Source: CAURMH01 sp963525745 (GTDB taxonomy: Bacteria; Pseudomonadota; Gammaproteobacteria; Enterobacterales; Pasteurellaceae). Taken from it: 25,374 nucleotides of DNA. Shown here in pieces: positions 22,761 to 25,374 of this stretch. The stretch covers positions 1 through 25,374 of the forward strand of contig CAURMH010000021.1 of NCBI GenBank assembly GCA_963525745.1, written 5' to 3'. The notes below the pieces were generated by a model. It was given only the letters and a program-made list of their open reading frames with translations, made no database searches and had not been told where the DNA came from. The position numbers were made by a program, and so were the translations under genes. How positions within the stretch are numbered: the first letter of the stretch is position 1; every line of letters begins with the position of its first letter.

Positions 22761-23516
22761 ATGCGCAACCTTAAATTAGAGTGGGTTCTCAATCAAAAAC
22801 TCAATTCGGATAAAATCAACGACTACACGCCTAACGGGTTACAAGTGGAAGGTAAGCCCGAAGTCAAAAAAATCATCACCGGTGTCACCGCCAGCCAAGC
22901 CTTAATTGACTACGCCATTGCGCAAAAAGCCGACGCATTGCTGGTTCATCACGGTTATTTCTGGAAAAGCGAAACACCTTGCATTCGCGGCATGAAAGGC
23001 AGACGAATCAAAGCCTTATTGGTGAATGACATCAATTTATACGGCTACCATTTACCTTTGGACGTTCACCCGGAGCTCGGCAATAACGCCCAACTCGCCC
23101 AATTACTCGGTATTGAAAACCTCCAACCGTTGGAACAAGGCGCGGTCAGTATTCCCGTGTGGGGCACATTAAAAGAACTACTTACCACTGAACAATTTGC
23201 CGAACGGATTGAGTGCGTATTAAACCGTAAGCCTCTAATTTGTACGGAAAACGGACCGCACTTTATCCGCAAAGTCGGCATTTGCACCGGCGGTGGACAG
23301 GGTTATATTGACCTTGCTGCGGCGCAAGGATGCGACGCATTCATCACCGGCGAGGTTTCTGAACAAACCATTCATTCCGCCAGAGAACAAGGGATTCATT
23401 TCTTTGCCGCCGGTCACCACGCTACCGAACGCTACGGTGTGAAAGCCTTAGGCGAATGGCTGGCAAAAGAATACGGCTTTGAGGTGGAATTTAAGGATAT
23501 GGATAATCCGGCGTAA
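22761..23516 (+). CDS. ybgI: Nif3/DUF34-family dinuclear metal protein YbgI
   Basis: Member of the NIF3-like family (DUF34), sometimes labelled GTP cyclohydrolase 1 type 2; true substrate not settled. ATG 22761 gives 251 residues and an N-terminus like E. coli YbgI; a TTG three codons earlier is a less likely start. The dinuclear metal site is visible as His63 and His64 (HHGYFW), Asp101 (DVHPELGNN) and the C-terminal GHHATERYG. GVTASQALID and ITGEVSEQTIHSAREQG are also diagnostic. A uptake sequence lies near 23258. It stands alone between the candidate small RNA and the fabI promoter. Confidence 0.93.
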   Translation: MRNLKLEWVLNQKLNSDKINDYTPNGLQVEGKPEVKKIITGVTASQALIDYAIAQKADALLVHHGYFWKSETPCIRGMKGRRIKALLVNDINLYGYHLPLDVHPELGNNAQLAQLLGIENLQPLEQGAVSIPVWGTLKELLTTEQFAERIECVLNRKPLICTENGPHFIRKVGICTGGGQGYIDLAAAQGCDAFITGEVSEQTIHSAREQGIHFFAAGHHATERYGVKALGEWLAKEYGFEVEFKDMDNPA

Positions 23517-23540
23517 CGGGTTAAACCAAAAAACGTTACA

Positions 23541-23569
23541 TTGCTCAAGGCGGGCAAAACAAGTATAAT
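23541..23569 (+). promoter_or_regulatory. Sigma-70 promoter of fabI
   Basis: TTGCTC at 23541-23546 and TATAAT at 23564-23569 have the ideal 17-base spacing. Transcription would start near 23576, about 30 bases before the fabI ATG, so fabI is expressed independently of ybgI. Confidence 0.75.
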
Positions 23570-23606
23570 CCTGCCAATTTTTTCACTAAAACAAATAGGA
23601 ATAACT

Positions 23607-24395
23607 ATGGGTTTCTTAACAGGTAAACGTATTTTAGTCACCGGTCTTGCCAGCAACCGTTCTATCGCTTATGGCATTGCAAAAGCAATGAAAGAACAAG
23701 GCGCAGAATTGGCTTTCACTTATTTAAATGAAAAATTACAACCGCGCGTGGAAGAATTCGCGAAAGAATTCGGCGCGAATATCGTGCTTCCGTTAGACGT
23801 TGCTACCGACGAAAGCATTCAAAACTGCTTTGCGGAATTAAGCAAACACTGGGATAAATTCGACGGCTTCGTGCACGCCATTGCTTTCGCACCGAGCGAT
23901 CAATTAGACGGCGATTATGTGAACGCGGCAACCCGTGACGGTTATCGCATTGCCCATGACATCAGCGCGTACAGCTTTGTCGCCATGGCGCAAGCGGCGC
24001 GTTCTTACTTAAATCCGAACGCCGCATTGTTAACCCTTTCTTACTTAGGCGCAGAACGTGCGATTCCGAACTACAACGTGATGTGCTTGGCAAAAGCCTC
24101 TCTTGAAGCGGCAACCCGCGTAATGGCAGCCGATTTAGGCAAAGACGGCATTCGTGTCAATGCCATTTCTGCCGGCCCGATCCGCACCTTAGCGGCTTCC
24201 GGCATTAAAAACTTCAAGAAAATGCTGGCGACATTTGAGAAAACTGCTGCATTACGTCGCACCGTCACCATTGAAGATGTAGGCAACTCCGCCGCCTTCT
24301 TGTGCTCCGATTTGGCATCCGGTATCACCGGTGAAATCGTGCACGTTGACGCGGGCTTCAGCATCACCGCCATGGGCGAATTAGGCGAAGAGTAG
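23607..24395 (+). CDS. fabI: Enoyl-[acyl-carrier-protein] reductase (NADH)
   Basis: Last reductive step of each fatty-acid elongation cycle and the target of triclosan. ATG 23607 follows AGGA and gives 262 residues, the E. coli length; the in-frame TTG at 23541 is the promoter -35 box. Short-chain-dehydrogenase features are GLASNRSIAYG near the N-terminus, Tyr146, catalytic Tyr156 and Lys163 (Tyr-x6-Lys), and SAGPIRTLAASGI. Residue 93, glycine in E. coli and a known triclosan-resistance position, is alanine here (HAIAFAP). The gene ends at an intrinsic terminator. Confidence 0.97.
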   Translation: MGFLTGKRILVTGLASNRSIAYGIAKAMKEQGAELAFTYLNEKLQPRVEEFAKEFGANIVLPLDVATDESIQNCFAELSKHWDKFDGFVHAIAFAPSDQLDGDYVNAATRDGYRIAHDISAYSFVAMAQAARSYLNPNAALLTLSYLGAERAIPNYNVMCLAKASLEAATRVMAADLGKDGIRVNAISAGPIRTLAASGIKNFKKMLATFEKTAALRRTVTIEDVGNSAAFLCSDLASGITGEIVHVDAGFSITAMGELGEE

Positions 24396-24413
24396 TTTTT
24401 TGTTAATATTATC

Positions 24414-24443
24414 GGCAGGTTTCAATAACCTGCCTTTCCTTTT
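24414..24443 (+). terminator. Rho-independent terminator of fabI
   Basis: GGCAGGTT (24414-24421) pairs with AACCTGCC (24427-24434) across a 5-base loop and is followed by TTTCCTTTT, 19 bases after the fabI stop. Confidence 0.9.
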
Positions 24444-24447
24444 GTAG

Positions 24448-24465
24448 GGCGGACTTCAGTCCGCC
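24448..24465. repeat. Short palindromic repeat (REP-like)
   Basis: GGCGGACT (24448-24455) and AGTCCGCC (24458-24465) form a perfect 8-bp stem with a 2-base spacer, in the context GTAGGGCGGACTTCAGTCC. Palindromes of this look are dispersed between genes in many Pasteurellaceae and Neisseria. There is no strong T run, so it is a repeat rather than a second terminator. Confidence 0.6.
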
Positions 24466-24491
24466 GTTATTATTTTTAACGCTATTCAACT

Positions 24492-25374
24492 ATGTTTCAA
24501 GACAATCCATTACTCGCACAACTTAAACAACAGATCCACGACAGTAAAACGCGCGTGGAAGGCATTGTAAAAGCTACAGATAAAGCTTACGGCTTTCTCG
24601 AATGTGATAAAAAAAGCTATTTTATTGCGCCGCCGGCAATGAAAAAAGTCATGCATGGCGACAAAATCAGCGCCACTATTGAAAAACAGGGCGACAAAGA
24701 ACAAGCGGAACCGGAAGCCTTAATCGAGCCGATGCTTACCCGTTTTATCGCCAAAGTGCGGTTCAATAAAGACAAAAAATTACAGGTGCTTGTGGATCAC
24801 CCGAACATCAATCAACCAATTGGCGCCCAGCAAGCCAAAGCCCTAAAGGAGGAATTGCAAGAAGGCGATTGGGTAGTAGCGACGCTGAAAACCCACCCGT
24901 TACGTGACGATCGTTTTTTCTATGCGCAAATCACCCAATTCATTTGTCGCGCCGATGACGAACTGGCACCTTGGTGGGTAACGCTCGCCCGTCACGAACA
25001 ATCCCGCTATCCCGTCGAAGGAGCGGGGCATTATGAAATGCTGGATAACCAAACCCGCGAAGATTTGACCGCACTTCACTTTGTCACCATCGACAGCGAA
25101 AGCACCCAGGATATGGACGACGCCCTTTATATTGAACCGATTGAACAAAACAGCGAGCAAACGGGCTGGAAATTGGTGGTCGCGATTGCGGATCCAACGG
25201 CTTATATCGCCCTTGATTCACAAATCGAAAAAGATGCCAAACAACGTTGCTTCACCAACTATTTGCCGGGCTTTAATATTCCGATGTTGCCGCGCGAACT
25301 TTCCGACGAACTTTGCTCTTTAATGGCAAACGAAACCCGTCCGGCGCTCGTGTGTTACATCGAAACGGATTTAC
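24492..25374 (+). CDS. rnb: Ribonuclease II, N-terminal 294 residues (cut by window end)
   Basis: Processive 3'-5' exoribonuclease of mRNA decay. The frame opens at ATG 24492 (MFQDNPLLAQLKQQI) and stays open to the end of the window; the full family protein is about 645 residues. Cold-shock RNA-binding domains occupy roughly residues 1-180 (RVEGIVKATDKAYGFLE). The RNB catalytic domain begins near 185 and shows its acidic metal site TIDSESTQDMDD with Asp201, Asp207, Asp209 and Asp210 at the E. coli positions. RNase R is excluded by the short N-terminus. Two uptake sequences are present (about 24754 and 25067). Confidence 0.95.
   Translation, partial: MFQDNPLLAQLKQQIHDSKTRVEGIVKATDKAYGFLECDKKSYFIAPPAMKKVMHGDKISATIEKQGDKEQAEPEALIEPMLTRFIAKVRFNKDKKLQVLVDHPNINQPIGAQQAKALKEELQEGDWVVATLKTHPLRDDRFFYAQITQFICRADDELAPWWVTLARHEQSRYPVEGAGHYEMLDNQTREDLTALHFVTIDSESTQDMDDALYIEPIEQNSEQTGWKLVVAIADPTAYIALDSQIEKDAKQRCFTNYLPGFNIPMLPRELSDELCSLMANETRPALVCYIETDL

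Noticed and set aside
1..25374. Low sequence quality as the cause of all frameshifts
   Set aside because: Fourteen core genes are free of any frame error, while breaks cluster in 122-1810 and 13264-19119 and include point stops and large deletions.

Overview
The window looks like a chromosome segment of a Pasteurellaceae bacterium, most likely Aggregatibacter or a close Haemophilus relative. The evidence is the Haemophilus-type DNA uptake sequence (AAGTGCGGT or its complement), seen near 1365, 4948, 5422, 5513, 7681, 7739, 8286, 17370, 17771, 19631, 21534, 23258, 24754 and 25067, plus AT-rich coding DNA and core proteins of typical gamma-proteobacterial length and catalytic numbering. Species is not determinable from this alone.

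Layout. 1-1860 is a graveyard: the end of an IS1595/IS1016-type element, broken remnants of what look like the qatC and qatD genes of a Qat anti-phage system, and a deleted IS481-family element fused to qatD. 2009-7674 (+) holds lon behind a heat-shock-type promoter, hemW, rpiA and serA. 7774-12848 (-) holds dusC, djlA, pyrE, rph and a DauA-like SulP transporter, as two tight pairs (rph-pyrE and djlA-dusC) plus the transporter. serA and dusC converge on a hairpin built from two inverted uptake sequences.

12976-13065 is tRNA-Ser(GGA). Right behind it lies a decayed integrated element (about 13066-19120): a tyrosine integrase with one amber codon, a small minus-strand exported or membrane-linked protein, an AlpA-type regulator, a coiled-coil protein with two stops, a P2-family major capsid protein with two frameshifts, small unknown proteins, a frameshifted HTH protein, and a replication protein that stops inside its DUF927 domain. 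The combination of P4-style integrase, AlpA and replication genes with its own P2-type capsid gene suggests a capsid-encoding phage satellite, now defective. It is the most unusual part of the window. No terminase, portal or tail gene is visible.

19493-22409 (-) is a hypB-hypD-hypE cluster for NiFe-hydrogenase maturation, without hypA or hypC, behind a well-formed FNR-type anaerobic promoter. Divergent from it are a possible small RNA (about 22640-22714), the Nif3-family gene ybgI, fabI with its own promoter and terminator, and the first 294 codons of rnb (RNase II), cut by the window end.

All core genes are intact, whereas nearly every gene in the two accessory regions is broken. This argues for real decay rather than poor sequence quality. 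All family names come from recognising protein sequence by eye; no database search was run.
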